Counted from the stretch's first letter, positions 19,270 to 30,271 are shown. The stretch is 64,000 nt of DNA from Ligilactobacillus agilis DSM 20509 (GCF_001436215.1 NZ_AYYP01000061.1:33317-97316), one strand, 5' to 3'. Made by a program: numbers and translations. The notes: a model not told the origin generated them from the sequence alone.

Positions 19270-19325
19270 GTGACATTGTGTCACTTGGTGATTACAAGTA
19301 TAACTTTAAAGTGACACGCTGTCAA
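19270..19325 (-). promoter_or_regulatory. Promoter with twin TetR operators
   Basis: On the minus strand TTGACA (19320-19325), 17 bases, TATACT (19297-19302): near consensus. Palindrome 1, GTGACA-TTG-TGTCAC, is perfect at 19270-19284, between -10 and start codon. Palindrome 2, GTGACA-CGC-TGTCAA at 19311-19325, covers the -35. Their centres are 41 bp apart. Confidence 0.82.
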
Positions 19326-19409
19326 CTCAGAAAAGACAAATTAGCTGTGAAAATACGTTCGGTGTGGTATGATTATAAAGGATTTTAAGCTAGAAATGAG
19401 GGGTAAAGA

Positions 19410-21410
19410 GTGATTGAAAGACAAGCAGACCGAAAATTTGAATTAGTCTCGGATTACCAGCCAACAGGTGATCAGCCAGAAGCCATTGAAGAATTGACCG
19501 CCGGGCTTAAGGCTGGTAAAAAAGCCCAAATTTTGTTAGGGGCAACGGGAACGGGGAAAACCTTTACCATTTCAAATGTAATTAAAAATGTTAATAAACC
19601 AACCTTGGTGTTAGCACATAACAAGACCTTAGCAGGGCAGTTATACGGAGAGTTTAAGGAATTCTTCCCCAATAACGCGGTGGAATACTTTGTTTCCTAC
19701 TACGATTACTATCAACCCGAAGCCTACGTACCTTCTAGTGATACTTACATTGAAAAGGATTCAAGTATTAATGATGAGATTGATAAGTTACGACACTCGG
19801 CTACTAGTTCCCTCTTAGAGCGAAATGACGTCATCGTGGTGGCGTCCGTTTCGTCAATTTTTGGGTTAGGGGATCCGACCGAATACCGGGAACACACCCT
19901 CTCACTGCGAGTGGGGCAAGAATTGAGTCGGGACAAATTGTTACGTTCCTTGGTCGATATTCAGTTTGAGCGTAATGACATTGACTTTCAACGGGGCCGT
20001 TTTCGGGTAAGAGGCGATGTAGTGGAGATTTTCCCGGCCTCACGTGATGATAAGGCTTTGCGGGTCGAATTTTTTGGTGATGAAATTGACCGGATTCGCG
20101 AAGTCGATCCCTTAACGGGGGAAGTTTATGGTCAAAGAGAACACGTGGCTATCTTCCCTGCTACCCACTTTATGACTAATGAAGACCGGTTGAAGGTGGC
20201 AATTGATGGAATTGAAAGTGAATTAACTGAGCGAGTAGCAGAGCTAACTGCAGAAGAAAAACTTTTAGAAGCTCAGCGCTTAAAGCAAAGAACTACTTAT
20301 GATATTGAAATGCTCCGGGAAATGGGATATTGCTCGGGAATTGAAAACTATTCACGGCACATGGATGGCAGACGGCCAGGTCAGCCACCCTATACCTTGT
20401 TAGACTTCTTTCCCAAAGACTTCTTAATCGTGGTAGACGAATCTCATGTGACTATGCCCCAAGTGCGTGGAATGTATAATGGGGACCGCTCACGTAAGCA
20501 AATGTTAGTCGATTATGGTTTTAGACTACCATCGGCCTTAGATAATCGGCCCTTACAGTTGAGTGAGTTTGAAAAGCACGTTAACCAAATTATCTATATG
20601 TCGGCTACTCCTGGTCCTTATGAGATGGAACAAACCGCTACGGTGGTTCAACAGATTATTCGGCCAACTGGCTTGCTTGATCCGACTATTGATGTTAGAC
20701 CAAGTATGGGGCAGATGGATGATTTGGTAGCCGAAATTCAAAAGCGCATCGAAGCCGATGAGCGGGTCTTTGTAACGACCTTAACTAAAAAGATGGCGGA
20801 AGATTTAACCGACTACTTCAAGGAGTTAAGCATCAAGGTCCGCTACCTTCACTCAGACATTAAAACCTTAGAAAGAACCCGCTTAATTAGGGATTTACGC
20901 CTAGGAAAATTTGATGTCTTAGTGGGAATTAACCTTTTACGGGAAGGAATTGATGTGCCGGAGGTCTCCTTGATTGTGATTTTAGATGCGGATAAGGAAG
21001 GCTTCTTACGCAATGAACGTTCCTTAATTCAAACAATCGGGCGGGCTGCCCGCAATGCGCATGGACACGTGATTATGTACGCAGACAATGTCACTGAGTC
21101 GATGCAAAAAGCGATTGCTGAAACCAAACGGCGGCGGTCAATTCAAGAGGCTTACAACGAAGCCCATCATATTGTTCCTAAGACAATTAAAAAAGAAATC
21201 CGGGCTAATATTTCCGCTTCGGAAAAGGTGGCAGCTAAGTCTAAGAAAGCTGAACTTGACCTAGACTTTGTTGATATGAACAAGAAGGAACAACAGGCAT
21301 TAATCGCCAGCTTAGAGGCCCAAATGAAGCAAGCTGCCAAGCAGTTAGACTTTGAAGAGGCTGCTACTTTACGTGATACAATTTTAGAGTTAAAAGCACA
21401 ACTTGATTAA
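19410..21410 (+). CDS. uvrB: Excinuclease ABC subunit B
   Basis: DNA-damage verification helicase of nucleotide excision repair, 666 residues. Walker A GATGTGKT (44-51), the beta-hairpin region [19 protein letters not shown] that inserts between strands, the DESH box, helicase motif VI (QTIGRAARN), and a C-terminal UVR motif (about 625-660) that binds UvrA/UvrC are all present. The GTG start follows GAGGGG. An extended -10-like TGGTATGAT stands about 40 bases upstream. uvrA follows after 20 bases. Confidence 0.97.
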   Translation: MIERQADRKFELVSDYQPTGDQPEAIEELTAGLKAGKKAQILLGATGTGKTFTISNVIKNVNKPTLVLAHNKTLAGQLYGEFKEFFPNNAVEYFVSYYDYYQPEAYVPSSDTYIEKDSSINDEIDKLRHSATSSLLERNDVIVVASVSSIFGLGDPTEYREHTLSLRVGQELSRDKLLRSLVDIQFERNDIDFQRGRFRVRGDVVEIFPASRDDKALRVEFFGDEIDRIREVDPLTGEVYGQREHVAIFPATHFMTNEDRLKVAIDGIESELTERVAELTAEEKLLEAQRLKQRTTYDIEMLREMGYCSGIENYSRHMDGRRPGQPPYTLLDFFPKDFLIVVDESHVTMPQVRGMYNGDRSRKQMLVDYGFRLPSALDNRPLQLSEFEKHVNQIIYMSATPGPYEMEQTATVVQQIIRPTGLLDPTIDVRPSMGQMDDLVAEIQKRIEADERVFVTTLTKKMAEDLTDYFKELSIKVRYLHSDIKTLERTRLIRDLRLGKFDVLVGINLLREGIDVPEVSLIVILDADKEGFLRNERSLIQTIGRAARNAHGHVIMYADNVTESMQKAIAETKRRRSIQEAYNEAHHIVPKTIKKEIRANISASEKVAAKSKKAELDLDFVDMNKKEQQALIASLEAQMKQAAKQLDFEEAATLRDTILELKAQLD

Positions 21411-21430
21411 GCGAAGAGAGGGGAAAGATT

Positions 21431-24283
21431 TTGGCGCAAAATAAAATTATTGTGCACGGTGCACGAGCTCATAACTTAAAAAACATTGACGTAGAAATTC
21501 CTAAAGATAAGTTAGTGGTTGTGACTGGTTTATCCGGTTCGGGTAAAAGTTCGCTAGCATTTGATACCCTATACGCCGAGGGGCAAAGACGGTATGTAGA
21601 GAGCTTATCGGCTTATGCCCGCCAGTTTTTAGGTCAGATGGATAAGCCGGACGTTGATTCGATTGACGGCTTATCTCCAGCTATTTCCATTGACCAAAAA
21701 ACCACCTCCAAAAACCCCCGCTCAACGGTAGGAACGGTTACGGAGATTAATGACTACTTGCGTTTATTATGGGCCCGGGTTGGAAAACCGGTTTGTCCTA
21801 ATGATGGGCATGAGATTACCAGTCAGTCACCAGAACAAATGGTAAATAAGGTGTTGGCCTTGCCAGAACGGACTAAGTTAATGATTTTGGCACCGATTAT
21901 TCGGGCTAAAAAGGGGCAACACAAAAAGGTCTTAGAAAAGATTAAGGCCCAAGGGTTTGTCCGGGTAATTATTGATGGGCAAATGCATGACGTTGAAGAG
22001 CAGCTTGAATTAGATAAAAACCAACAACATACGATTGACGTAGTGGTTGACCGCATTGTCATCAAAGAGGGGATTCGCTCGCGCTTATTTGATTCCTTTG
22101 AAGCGGCCCTTCATCTCTCGGATGGATATGCTAGCGTGCAAATTATTGACGGGGAGTTACTGCAATTTTCTGAAAACTTTGCCTGTGCTTACTGTGGGTT
22201 TACTATCGGTGAGCTAGAACCACGCCTTTTTTCTTTTAACGCACCGTTTGGGGCCTGTCCTGACTGCGATGGCTTGGGGATGAAGTTGGAAGTTGACGAA
22301 GACTTGGTGGTTCCAGACCGGACTAAAACCTTACGTGAGGGGGCAATGGCACCTTGGAACCCAATTTCATCTAAATACTACCCGAGCTTGTTAGAACAGG
22401 CCTGTCAGGCGTTTGGAATTGATATGGATACGCCCTTTGAGAAGTTAGCTAAAAAAGACCAGCAGTTAGTATTATATGGTGACGACAGCCGGGTCTTTCA
22501 TTTCACCTTTGAAAGTGACTTTGGCGGCTTGCGTGACTTAGATACTAAGTTTGAAGGGGTGATTCCTAACGTTGAGCGGCGCTACCGGGAAACTAATAGT
22601 GACTTTACCAGAGACGTAATGCGTCAATATATGACCAGTTTAACTTGCCAGACCTGTCATGGTTACCGGTTAAATAAACAGGCCTTGGCAGTTAAAATTG
22701 CGGGCCAACACATTGGGCAAGTTTCTGATTATGCCATCGGTGATAGCTTGAAGTTCTTTAGCAAGTTACAATTTTCTGCGCAAGACGAACAGATTGCTAA
22801 ACCGATTTTAAAAGAAATTTGTGACCGGCTGACCTTCCTGGAAAACGTCGGTCTTGATTACTTGACCTTAAGCCGGGCTTCAAGAACCTTATCAGGGGGA
22901 GAAGCGCAAAGAATTAGGCTAGCCACTCAAATTGGCTCTAACCTCTCCGGAGTAATGTACATTTTGGATGAGCCTTCCATTGGGCTCCACCAACGAGATA
23001 ACGACCGGTTAATTGCTTCCCTAAAGAAGATGTGTGAACTAGGTAATACCTTGATTGTGGTGGAACACGATGAAGATACCATGAGAGCGGCTGATTATTT
23101 AATTGATATTGGTCCTGGAGCGGGGGCTAACGGGGGGCAAATTATGGCTGCCGGCACCCCTAAACAGGTGGCACGCTCTAAAAAGTCGCTAACCGGACAA
23201 TATTTAGCTGGAAAGAAGTTTATTCCCATTCCAGACCGACGCAGGAGTGGTAATGGCAAGTTTGTTAAAATCTACGGGGCCCAAGAAAATAATTTGAAAA
23301 AGCTTGACGTAAGCTTTCCTCTAGGTGAATTTATTGCGGTGACAGGTGTGTCAGGTTCGGGTAAATCAACCTTAGTCAACATGATTTTGGAACGAGCCTT
23401 GGCTCAAAAGCTGAACCGCGCCTCCGAAAAGCCAGGTAAATTTACCAAAATCACTGGAACTGAAGCACTCGAAAAGGTGATTAATATTGACCAAAGTCCG
23501 ATTGGGCGGACACCACGAAGTAACCCGGCAACTTATACCGGAGTTTTTGATGACATTCGAACCCTCTTTGCTCAAACCAACCAGGCCAAGTTACGGGGCT
23601 ATGGAAAAGGCCGCTTTAGCTTTAACGTTAAGGGGGGCCGCTGCGAAGCCTGCAAGGGGGACGGAATTATTAAGATTGAAATGAACTTCTTGCCGGACGT
23701 TTACGTACCGTGTGAAGTCTGTCATGGGAGTCGCTATAACTCCGAAACGTTAGAGGTTGAGTATAAGGGGAAAAATATTGCCCAAATTTTAGAGATGACC
23801 GTTGAAGAAGCCTTAGAATTTTTCGAAGCCATTCCGAAGATAAGACGCAAATTGCAGACGATTGTTGACGTAGGGTTAGGTTACGTGGCTCTGGGTCAAC
23901 CAGCTACCACCCTATCTGGGGGGGAGGCTCAACGGATGAAGTTAGCTTCTGAATTGCACCGTAAGTCTAATGGCAAGACCTTTTATATCTTAGACGAACC
24001 AACTACTGGTTTACACAGTGATGATATTAAGCGCCTATTAGAGGTCTTACAGCGCCTAGTTTCAAAGGGAAATACGGTCTTAGTGATTGAGCATAACCTA
24101 GATGTAATTAAGACGGCTGATTATCTAATTGACCTTGGACCTGAAGGTGGTGCTGGTGGTGGCACGATTGTGGCTTGCGGTAGTCCTGAGGAAATAGTTA
24201 AGGTTAGTGCTAGTTACACTGGTAAGTATCTAAAACCAATCTTAGAAAAGGGCCACTATTTTACGCCCACTGACGAGCAGTAG
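21431..24283 (+). CDS. uvrA: Excinuclease ABC subunit A
   Basis: Damage-recognition ATPase of nucleotide excision repair, 950 residues. It has two ABC modules, each with Walker A (GLSGSGKSS near 32, GVSGSGKST near 640) and LSGGEAQR signatures, and zinc-finger cysteines at CAYCGF...CPDCDG and CEACKGDG...CEVCHG. The TTG start follows GAGAGGGG. It is in an operon with uvrB in the usual B-A order. No LexA/DinR site was recognised upstream of the pair. Confidence 0.97.
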   Translation: MAQNKIIVHGARAHNLKNIDVEIPKDKLVVVTGLSGSGKSSLAFDTLYAEGQRRYVESLSAYARQFLGQMDKPDVDSIDGLSPAISIDQKTTSKNPRSTVGTVTEINDYLRLLWARVGKPVCPNDGHEITSQSPEQMVNKVLALPERTKLMILAPIIRAKKGQHKKVLEKIKAQGFVRVIIDGQMHDVEEQLELDKNQQHTIDVVVDRIVIKEGIRSRLFDSFEAALHLSDGYASVQIIDGELLQFSENFACAYCGFTIGELEPRLFSFNAPFGACPDCDGLGMKLEVDEDLVVPDRTKTLREGAMAPWNPISSKYYPSLLEQACQAFGIDMDTPFEKLAKKDQQLVLYGDDSRVFHFTFESDFGGLRDLDTKFEGVIPNVERRYRETNSDFTRDVMRQYMTSLTCQTCHGYRLNKQALAVKIAGQHIGQVSDYAIGDSLKFFSKLQFSAQDEQIAKPILKEICDRLTFLENVGLDYLTLSRASRTLSGGEAQRIRLATQIGSNLSGVMYILDEPSIGLHQRDNDRLIASLKKMCELGNTLIVVEHDEDTMRAADYLIDIGPGAGANGGQIMAAGTPKQVARSKKSLTGQYLAGKKFIPIPDRRRSGNGKFVKIYGAQENNLKKLDVSFPLGEFIAVTGVSGSGKSTLVNMILERALAQKLNRASEKPGKFTKITGTEALEKVINIDQSPIGRTPRSNPATYTGVFDDIRTLFAQTNQAKLRGYGKGRFSFNVKGGRCEACKGDGIIKIEMNFLPDVYVPCEVCHGSRYNSETLEVEYKGKNIAQILEMTVEEALEFFEAIPKIRRKLQTIVDVGLGYVALGQPATTLSGGEAQRMKLASELHRKSNGKTFYILDEPTTGLHSDDIKRLLEVLQRLVSKGNTVLVIEHNLDVIKTADYLIDLGPEGGAGGGTIVACGSPEEIVKVSASYTGKYLKPILEKGHYFTPTDEQ

Positions 24284-24344
24284 CCTTGCAATTTTAAGGA
24301 AAGGTGCTAGAGTAAAAAGTATCAATACTAGAGGAGTGATTTTT

Positions 24345-24815
24345 TTGGCTGAAGTAGAAAGTTTTACATTAGATCACACGGCGGTAAAAGCCCCCTATGT
24401 TCGTTTAATTACGGTTGAGCAAGGAAAGCATGGTGACGAAATTTCTAACTTTGATTTGCGCTTGGTTCAACCTAACGAAAATGCCATTCCTACAGCAGGG
24501 TTGCATACAATTGAACACATGTTGGCTGGTTATTTGCGTGACCACATGGAGGGTGTGATTGATTGTTCACCATTTGGTTGCCGGACAGGTTTTCACCTAA
24601 TTATGTGGGGAAAGCATGATACGGTAGAGGTTGCAAAGGCTCTGAAGGCTTCTTTGAACGACATTTTAAATGCTTCATGGGAAGATGTTCAAGGCACAGA
24701 CATTAAGTCTTGTGGTAATTATCGTGATCACTCGCTTTTCTCAGCCCAAGAATGGTGCAAGAAGATTTTGGCCGAAGGGATTTCTTCTGACCCATTTGAA
24801 AGAAAAGTTATTTAG
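24345..24815 (+). CDS. luxS: S-ribosylhomocysteine lyase
   Basis: Cleaves S-ribosylhomocysteine to homocysteine and the AI-2 precursor DPD, in the activated methyl cycle. It has 156 residues from the TTG placed 9 bases after AGGAG; an in-frame GTG upstream would overlap that site. Metal ligands H54 and H58 with E57 (HTIEH) and C123 (SCGNYRDHS) are intact. No pfs or other methyl-cycle gene is adjacent. It is followed by its own terminator. Confidence 0.96.
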   Translation: MAEVESFTLDHTAVKAPYVRLITVEQGKHGDEISNFDLRLVQPNENAIPTAGLHTIEHMLAGYLRDHMEGVIDCSPFGCRTGFHLIMWGKHDTVEVAKALKASLNDILNASWEDVQGTDIKSCGNYRDHSLFSAQEWCKKILAEGISSDPFERKVI

Positions 24816-24837
24816 GATAAGTTGCTTAATTTAAGGG

Positions 24838-24880
24838 GTGCTTAGCTTTTGGTTAAATTCAGAAGTTAGGCACTTTTTTT
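24838..24880 (+). terminator. luxS terminator
   Basis: GTGCTTAGCTT (24838-24848) pairs with AAGTTAGGCAC (24863-24873) with two wobbles, followed by seven T residues. Confidence 0.8.
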
Positions 24881-24916
24881 AAGATAGTTATTTTTTGAAG
24901 AAACACCCGGCTTGTA

Positions 24917-24925
24917 TGGTATAAT
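24917..24925 (+). promoter_or_regulatory. rapZ operon promoter, extended -10
   Basis: TGGTATAAT: TG, one base, TATAAT at 24920-24925, with no strong -35. It lies 32 bases before rapZ. Confidence 0.65.
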
Positions 24926-24957
24926 TCTTATATTGGCTTTGATTTGGAGTGATTAAA

Positions 24958-25842
24958 ATGACAGAAACACAAAGTTTGGTAATTGTAACAGGAATGAGTG
25001 GTGCAGGTAAGACGGTTGCCATGCAATCATTTGAAGATTTAGGGTATTTTTGCGTAGATAATATGCCCCCTAGCTTGTTACCTAAATTTTGGGATTTAGT
25101 TAAAGAGTCCGGTAAGGTTAAAAAGGTCGCCCTAGTAATCGACCTGCGTTCGCGGGCATTTTATGATGAAATTGGAGAAATGTTGTCTGAAATGGACGAA
25201 ACGGACTTTGTTCACAAGAAAATCTTGTTTTTAGATTCTTCAGACGAAGAATTGGTGGCACGGTATAAGGAAACAAGGCGGGCGCATCCCCTTGCAATGG
25301 AAGGCCGGATTTTAGATGGGGTTCACCTTGAACGTGAGTTGTTAGCAACGATTAAAGCCCAAGCCCAATTGGTGATTGATACCAGTAAATTGTCACCCCG
25401 CCAATTACGTGAAGAAATTTTCCACAATTTTGAAACTAATGACGTGAAGTCATTTCACGTTGAGGTGATGTCTTTTGGTTTTAAGTATGGGCTGCCAATT
25501 GACGCTGACATTGTGATGGACGTCCGCTTCTTGCCTAACCCTTATTATGTTGCTGAATTACGTAATAAGACCGGTTTGGACCAAGCAGTAAGTGAGTATG
25601 TCATGAACTCTGATACAACGGAAGAATTTTATCAAAGTTTTATTAAGGTGTTAGAAACAGTTTTACCAGGGTATAAACGTGAAGGAAAATCTAGTGTGAC
25701 GATTGCAATCGGTTGTACGGGGGGACAACACCGGTCTGTAGCATTGGCTGAAAGGATTGGCAAGGCGTTAGCGGCTAACTATCCTGTCAGAATTTCACAC
25801 CGTGATATGAATAAACGAAAGGAAAGTGTTAACCGCTCATGA
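24958..25842 (+). CDS. rapZ: RNase adapter protein RapZ (YvcJ)
   Basis: Nucleotide-binding protein of 294 residues. In Bacillus YvcJ hydrolyses nucleotides and affects competence; in enterobacteria RapZ presents a small RNA to RNase E. P-loop GMSGAGKT is at 12-19, and the C-terminal domain has [17 protein letters not shown] and [10 protein letters not shown] chose the ATG after GGAG rather than the GTG overlapping it. Its stop overlaps the yvcK start by 4 bases (ATGA), in the conserved rapZ-yvcK-whiA operon. Confidence 0.95.
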   Translation: MTETQSLVIVTGMSGAGKTVAMQSFEDLGYFCVDNMPPSLLPKFWDLVKESGKVKKVALVIDLRSRAFYDEIGEMLSEMDETDFVHKKILFLDSSDEELVARYKETRRAHPLAMEGRILDGVHLERELLATIKAQAQLVIDTSKLSPRQLREEIFHNFETNDVKSFHVEVMSFGFKYGLPIDADIVMDVRFLPNPYYVAELRNKTGLDQAVSEYVMNSDTTEEFYQSFIKVLETVLPGYKREGKSSVTIAIGCTGGQHRSVALAERIGKALAANYPVRISHRDMNKRKESVNRS

Positions 25843-26837
25843 CAAAATTTACAAGCAAACGTAAGCGGCCTAAGATTGTGGTGATTGGTGGCGGGACAGG
25901 CTTGCCTGTGATTTTAAATAGCTTGCATAAGGAAAATGCAGATATCACCGCGGTAGTAACGGTCGCAGATGATGGAGGTTCTTCTGGAATTATCCGCGAT
26001 TATATTAACGTGGTTCCGCCCGGTGACATTCGTAATGTCTTGGTCTCCCTTTCAGATTTACCCCAGGTTTACAAGGATATTTTTCAGTATCGGTTTGAGT
26101 CAAAGGATCAATTCTTTTCGGGACACGCAATTGGTAACCTGGTGATTGCCGCTTTATCCGAGATGAAACAGGGGGATATTTTTAGCTCTGTCCAAGAATT
26201 GTCAGAAATGATGAAAGTTGATGGGCATGTTTATCCCGCTGCTAATATCCCCTTGGTTTTAAACGCCCGTTTTAGTGATGGGGCGGTGATTTCTGGTGAA
26301 GCTGAGATTACCGCGGCGGGTAAGACTATCACCGATGTTTGGGTAACTACGGGGGATGATTCCCTTCCTGAGGCGCGTCCAGAAGTAATTCAAGCCATCA
26401 TGGAGGCGGACCAGATTGTTTTAGGACCGGGCAGTTTATTTACCAGCATTTTGCCCAACTTAATGATTAGCAACGTGGGGCAAGCGGTTTGTGAAACCCA
26501 GGCTGAAGTGGTGTATATCTGTAATATCATGACCCAAAAGGGTGAAACAGAACGGTTTAGCGATGCAGACCATGTTAGGGTCTTAAACCAGCATTTGAAT
26601 AAAAAATTTATTAACACGGTATTGGTTAATACGGAACCAGTACCAACAGATTATATGGACAGGCAAAAATATGATGAGTACCTCTACCAAGTCCGCTATG
26701 ATTTTAAGGGGTTACGAGACCAGGGCTGCCGGGTGATTTCCGACAATTTCCTTTTACTACGGGACCACGGGGTATTTCATGATGGCGATAAGGTAGTAGA
26801 GGAGTTAATGCGGCTGATTGGCCAATTGCCTGTTTAG
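25839..26837 (+). CDS. yvcK: YvcK/GlmR family protein
   Basis: UDP-sugar-binding regulator of 332 residues (GlmR in Bacillus) needed for cell-wall precursor supply on gluconeogenic carbon. The N-terminal [10 protein letters not shown] binding loop is near 18-27, followed by [12 protein letters not shown] and [10 protein letters not shown], all CofD/YvcK fold signatures. [13 protein letters not shown] is near 190-205. Translation is coupled to rapZ by the 4-base overlap, and whiA follows after 21 bases. Confidence 0.94.
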   Translation: MTKFTSKRKRPKIVVIGGGTGLPVILNSLHKENADITAVVTVADDGGSSGIIRDYINVVPPGDIRNVLVSLSDLPQVYKDIFQYRFESKDQFFSGHAIGNLVIAALSEMKQGDIFSSVQELSEMMKVDGHVYPAANIPLVLNARFSDGAVISGEAEITAAGKTITDVWVTTGDDSLPEARPEVIQAIMEADQIVLGPGSLFTSILPNLMISNVGQAVCETQAEVVYICNIMTQKGETERFSDADHVRVLNQHLNKKFINTVLVNTEPVPTDYMDRQKYDEYLYQVRYDFKGLRDQGCRVISDNFLLLRDHGVFHDGDKVVEELMRLIGQLPV

Positions 26838-26858
26838 GAAGGAAGGCTAGAGCAGTAG

Positions 26859-27788
26859 ATGTCGTATGCAAGTGAAGTGAAAAAAGAATTAACGATGCTT
26901 GAGGTCCATTTTGGAAATGCCAAGGCTGAATTGATGGCCTTAATCCGGATGAATGGCTCTTTGGGAATCTATAACCATAAATTTGTGCTCAATGTTCAAA
27001 CAGAAAATCCGGCGATTGCCCGGCGAATTTATAAGTTATTGAAACAGTTCTATGATATTGATAGTGAGCTATTGGTTAGACGCAAGATGAAGTTAAAAAA
27101 GAATAATCTTTATATTGTGCGCCTAAAGACGGGGTCTGACCATGTTTTAAAGGACCTGGATATCTTGGATGGATTTCAGATTAAGGAGACAGTCCCGCTG
27201 AAATTCTTAGATGATGATGCGAAGGTCCGCTCTTATTTACGGGGAGCGTTTTTGGCAGCAGGTTCGGTTAATAATCCGGAAACAAGTCGTTATCATTTAG
27301 AAATTTATTCCTTGTACGAAGATCATAATAATACTATTTGCGAAATGATGAATCGCTATGGTTTAAACGCCAGAAAAACGGAGCGGCGTAGCGGCTATAT
27401 TACCTACCTAAAGGAAGCTGAAAAAATCGCTGACTTCTTATCCTTAATAGGGGCGACTAATTCCATGTTGAAGTTCGAGGATATTAGGATTGTCCGGGAT
27501 ATGCGCAATTCAGTTAACCGGATTGTTAACTGTGAAACGGCTAATATGAATAAAGTTGCTGACGCGGCGCGAAAGCAGATCGAAAATATTGATTATATTG
27601 AGCGGACGGTCGGACTCAGTAAGTTGCCGGATAAGTTACAAGCGGTAGCCCAGGCAAGAAAGGCCCACCCAGAGGTGTCGTTAAAGGAATTGGGTGAGTT
27701 GGTGGCAGGGGGGCCTATCTCTAAATCCGGCGTGAACCACCGCCTACGTAAGATAAATGAATTTGCCCAAAAATTGCAGGTAAATTAA
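26859..27788 (+). CDS. whiA: WhiA sporulation/cell-division regulator homologue
   Basis: DNA-associated protein of 309 residues with a LAGLIDADG-like N-terminal domain ([23 protein letters not shown] at about 127) and a C-terminal helix-turn-helix ([20 protein letters not shown]). In non-sporulating Firmicutes it affects cell division and chromosome segregation. It is the last gene of the operon. The endonuclease-like fold is catalytically dead in this family. Confidence 0.95.
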   Translation: MSYASEVKKELTMLEVHFGNAKAELMALIRMNGSLGIYNHKFVLNVQTENPAIARRIYKLLKQFYDIDSELLVRRKMKLKKNNLYIVRLKTGSDHVLKDLDILDGFQIKETVPLKFLDDDAKVRSYLRGAFLAAGSVNNPETSRYHLEIYSLYEDHNNTICEMMNRYGLNARKTERRSGYITYLKEAEKIADFLSLIGATNSMLKFEDIRIVRDMRNSVNRIVNCETANMNKVADAARKQIENIDYIERTVGLSKLPDKLQAVAQARKAHPEVSLKELGELVAGGPISKSGVNHRLRKINEFAQKLQVN

Positions 27789-27801
27789 TGTTCAAGCAAG
27801 T

Positions 27802-27841
27802 GGTCAAAAAGTTTGACGTTCTTTGACCAATGTATTAAACT
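27802..27841 (+). promoter_or_regulatory. CtsR operator and clpP promoter
   Basis: On the minus strand GGTCAAA-GAA-CGTCAAA (27812-27828) matches the CtsR heptad direct repeat with one mismatch. A third heptad, GGTCAAA, lies at 27802-27808 on the plus strand. The boxes cover the probable clpP promoter TTGACG (27813-27818), 17 bases, TAAACT (27836-27841). CtsR binding should repress clpP until heat or protein stress. Confidence 0.85.
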
Positions 27842-27902
27842 AGCAGTAAAGTCATGAGAGTTCTAAAACATGACGGATAAAAATACTGGGAGGTTTCTCA
27901 CT

Positions 27903-28493
27903 ATGAATTTAGTTCCAACAGTTATTGAACAATCATCACAAGGTGAACGTGCCTATGATATTTATTCACGTTTATTAAAAGATCGAATTATTATGGTTTC
28001 TGGGGAAGTTAATGACGACATGGCTAACGCAATTATTGCGCAGCTTTTGTTCTTAGATGCCCAAGACCCTGAAAAAGACATTTACATGTACATTAATTCT
28101 CCAGGTGGCTCTGTTTCAGCTGGATTAGCTATTTACGATACCATGAACTTTGTCAATGCTGACGTGCAAACAATCGTAATGGGGATGGCTGCTTCGATGG
28201 CCTCTGTGCTTGCAACAGCCGGGACTAAGGGCAAGCGCTTTGCTTTACCTAACTCTGAAATTATGATTCACCAACCACTAGGTGGAGCCCAAGGGCAATC
28301 AACTGAAATTCAAATTGCAGCCGAACACATTTTGAAGACAAGAAAGTTGATTAACCAAATTTTAGCTGATGGATCAGGCCAAGACATTGAAACCATCAAT
28401 AAAGATACTGAACGTGATAACTTCATGACAGCTCAACAAGCGGTAGAATATGGGTTGATTGACGGAATCATGAAAAACAAGAAAAAAGCTTAA
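27903..28493 (+). CDS. clpP: ATP-dependent Clp protease proteolytic subunit
   Basis: Serine protease that forms the double-heptamer chamber used with ClpC/ClpX/ClpE. It has 196 residues from the ATG after GGGAGG; an earlier in-frame ATG is out of line with that site. The catalytic triad S98 (GMAASMAS), H123 (MIHQPLGG) and D172 (TERDNFM) is complete. It is a single-gene unit with a CtsR-controlled promoter and its own terminator. Confidence 0.97.
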   Translation: MNLVPTVIEQSSQGERAYDIYSRLLKDRIIMVSGEVNDDMANAIIAQLLFLDAQDPEKDIYMYINSPGGSVSAGLAIYDTMNFVNADVQTIVMGMAASMASVLATAGTKGKRFALPNSEIMIHQPLGGAQGQSTEIQIAAEHILKTRKLINQILADGSGQDIETINKDTERDNFMTAQQAVEYGLIDGIMKNKKKA

Positions 28494-28503
28494 GCTTTAG
28501 GTT

Positions 28504-28540
28504 AAAAAAGACGCGGGCTAATTTAGTCCGCGTCTTTTTT
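28504..28540 (+). terminator. clpP terminator
   Basis: A perfect 13-bp inverted repeat (AAAAAAGACGCGG / CCGCGTCTTTTTT) with an 11-base loop and T run, 10 bases after the clpP stop. Confidence 0.9.
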
Positions 28541-28569
28541 AGGCCCAACTTTTTGTTAAGCGTTTTATA

Positions 28570-28578
28570 TGGTATAAT
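28570..28578 (+). promoter_or_regulatory. Plus-strand extended -10 upstream of tRNA-Arg and rpoN
   Basis: TGGTATAAT with TATAAT at 28573-28578. It is the only good plus-strand promoter before rpoN. A transcript from it would run antisense through the whole tRNA-Arg gene before reaching rpoN about 185 bases later. Confidence 0.5.
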
Positions 28579-28590
28579 ATCTAAGTTAAT

Positions 28591-28617
28591 AAAAAAGGCT
28601 AGCACTTACTGCTAGCC
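28591..28617 (-). terminator. tRNA-Arg terminator
   Basis: On the minus strand GGCTAGCA (28610-28617) pairs with TGCTAGCC (28597-28604), followed by six T residues (28591-28596). It ends the tRNA transcript 8 bases after the mature 3' end. Confidence 0.85.
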
Positions 28618-28624
28618 TGAGTTA

Positions 28625-28696
28625 TGCGCCACGGGGGAGTCGAACCCTCATTTCAAGAACCGGAATCTTGCGTGCTATCCATTACACTAGCGGCGC
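28625..28696 (-). tRNA. tRNA-Arg (anticodon CCG)
   Basis: The minus strand folds as a complete 72-base cloverleaf: acceptor GCGCCGC with GTGGCGC (one G-U), D arm around AATGGATA, anticodon stem CAAGA/TCTTG with loop TTCCGGT (anticodon CCG, reading CGG), and T loop GGTTCGACTCC. CCA is not encoded. A terminator follows directly. It lies between clpP and rpoN, opposite to both. Confidence 0.93.
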
Positions 28697-28769
28697 GTAC
28701 TCTTATTATATTATCGTAAGTCATGTAAAATTACAAGTATAAAAATAAATTTTTTTTGGAGGAATTTTA

Positions 28770-30083
28770 ATGGCCCTAGAACAAGGCTTTAGTCAAGAGC
28801 AAAGACAGGTGCAAAAACTAGCGATGACGCAGCGGATGCAACAGTCAATTCAAGTATTACGCTACAATGCTGAAGATTTACAAGCTTACCTTAAACAACA
28901 GGAACTAGATAACCCTTTTATCAGTGTCAATTTAGCTACCAACTATAATTCCTCACAGGCTGGCGCTGAATCTAAGGATGATTGGCAAACTTATACCAGT
29001 GTGCGTAAGCAACAGTCACTGTTTGAGTACTTGTTGGATCAGATTCACTTAACCATGCGTGCAACGCCAATTAGGAAATGGGTCATCTATTTATTAGAGC
29101 ATTTAGATTCTAACGGTTACCTCCGGTTAGATTTAAAGACCGTTAGCGAAGAACAAGGTGTTAGTGAGATTACTTTACTAGATGCTTTAACTTTACTTCA
29201 ACGTTTAGACCCACCGGGAGTAGGGGCGCGTAATTTACAGGAATGCTTGTTGCTTCAAATTGAAAATGACGCCCATGCTCCCAAGTTAGCCCAGCAAGTG
29301 ATTAAAAACGAGTTTGAAGCCTTCGCAGACCGGAAGTGGGAACAAATCGCGAAAAAATTAGGGGTAAGGCTAGCAGAGATTCAGACGGTATTTGATTACG
29401 TTAGGACCTTGTCTCCTGCGCCAGGAGCCGCCTATGACCAAAATCAAGTGGGTTACATAATTCCTGATTTAGTCTTGATTGAAACGAACCAACAGCTGGA
29501 ATTAAAAACAACCAAGTATACGCAACCCCAGCTTGAATTCAAACAGTCATACTATGATCGCTTAGCCAAACAAGATGACCAGGAGGTCAAAAAGTATTTA
29601 GCCCAAAAACAAAAGGAATATGAACACCTATATAATGACTTGCTCCAAAGAGGACAGACGCTTTTGCGGGTGGGCCAAGAAATTGTTGACTATCAAAGGG
29701 ATTTCTTTATAAAAGATGAACACCCCTTAAAGCCACTCTTATTAAGGGATGTTGCCCACAAGTTACAGCTGCATGAATCAACCATCAGCCGGGCGGTTAA
29801 CGGCAAATATATGCAGACTAGCTTTGGGACCTTTGAACTGAAACACTTCTTCTCACAGGCGGTCAATTATCAAACTGAAACGGGCGAGTCTGTAAGTAGC
29901 GATGATGTTCATAAGTATATTAGCGAGCTGGTTGCTAATGAGGACAAGCGCAAGCCTCTATCCGATCAAAAGCTCAGTGAATTATTGAAACAAAAAGAAC
30001 TAACTGTTTCACGTAGGACGGTTGCTAAATACCGGGAGCAATTAAATATTCCTAGTTCCAGTAAGAGAAAACGGTTTGATTAG
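28770..30083 (+). CDS. rpoN: RNA polymerase sigma-54 factor
   Basis: Alternative sigma factor that needs an AAA+ activator and reads -24/-12 promoters; in Lactobacillaceae it mainly drives mannose-class PTS operons. It has 437 residues. The N-terminal activator region (QKLAMTQRMQQSIQVLRYNAEDL) is at 13-36, the core-binding domain in the middle, a helix-turn-helix near 330-350 (LQLHESTISRAVNGKYMQT), and the RpoN box VSRRTVAKYREQL near 412. ATG follows GGAGG. Neither an activator gene nor a clear -24/-12 site was found in this window. Confidence 0.95.
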   Translation: MALEQGFSQEQRQVQKLAMTQRMQQSIQVLRYNAEDLQAYLKQQELDNPFISVNLATNYNSSQAGAESKDDWQTYTSVRKQQSLFEYLLDQIHLTMRATPIRKWVIYLLEHLDSNGYLRLDLKTVSEEQGVSEITLLDALTLLQRLDPPGVGARNLQECLLLQIENDAHAPKLAQQVIKNEFEAFADRKWEQIAKKLGVRLAEIQTVFDYVRTLSPAPGAAYDQNQVGYIIPDLVLIETNQQLELKTTKYTQPQLEFKQSYYDRLAKQDDQEVKKYLAQKQKEYEHLYNDLLQRGQTLLRVGQEIVDYQRDFFIKDEHPLKPLLLRDVAHKLQLHESTISRAVNGKYMQTSFGTFELKHFFSQAVNYQTETGESVSSDDVHKYISELVANEDKRKPLSDQKLSELLKQKELTVSRRTVAKYREQLNIPSSSKRKRFD

Positions 30084-30205
30084 CCTTTTAACAGAATTTA
30101 TTTTGAAATTCAAAGTTAGAGATTATTTGTTAATCGACTAGGAAGTAGGGAAAATGTTCGTTCTTTTAGCTTGAAAGGAAACAAGTTTAAAGTAAAATTC
30201 GGGAA

Positions 30206-30248
30206 AACTGGTAAATGCTTAATTACTTTAAGTATTTACCAGTTTTTT
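30206..30248 (+). terminator. rpoN terminator
   Basis: AACTGGTAAATGCTT (30206-30220) pairs with AAGTATTTACCAGTT (30230-30244, one wobble), followed by T residues. The 120 bases between the rpoN stop and this hairpin show nothing else I can name. Confidence 0.82.
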
Positions 30249-30271
30249 ATGAGATTAAAGCGGTCTTTGGC

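Noticed and set aside
28591..28617. GGCTAGCA hairpin as a clpP or plus-strand terminator
   Set aside because: The T run is on the minus-strand side only, and clpP already has its own terminator at 28504-28540.
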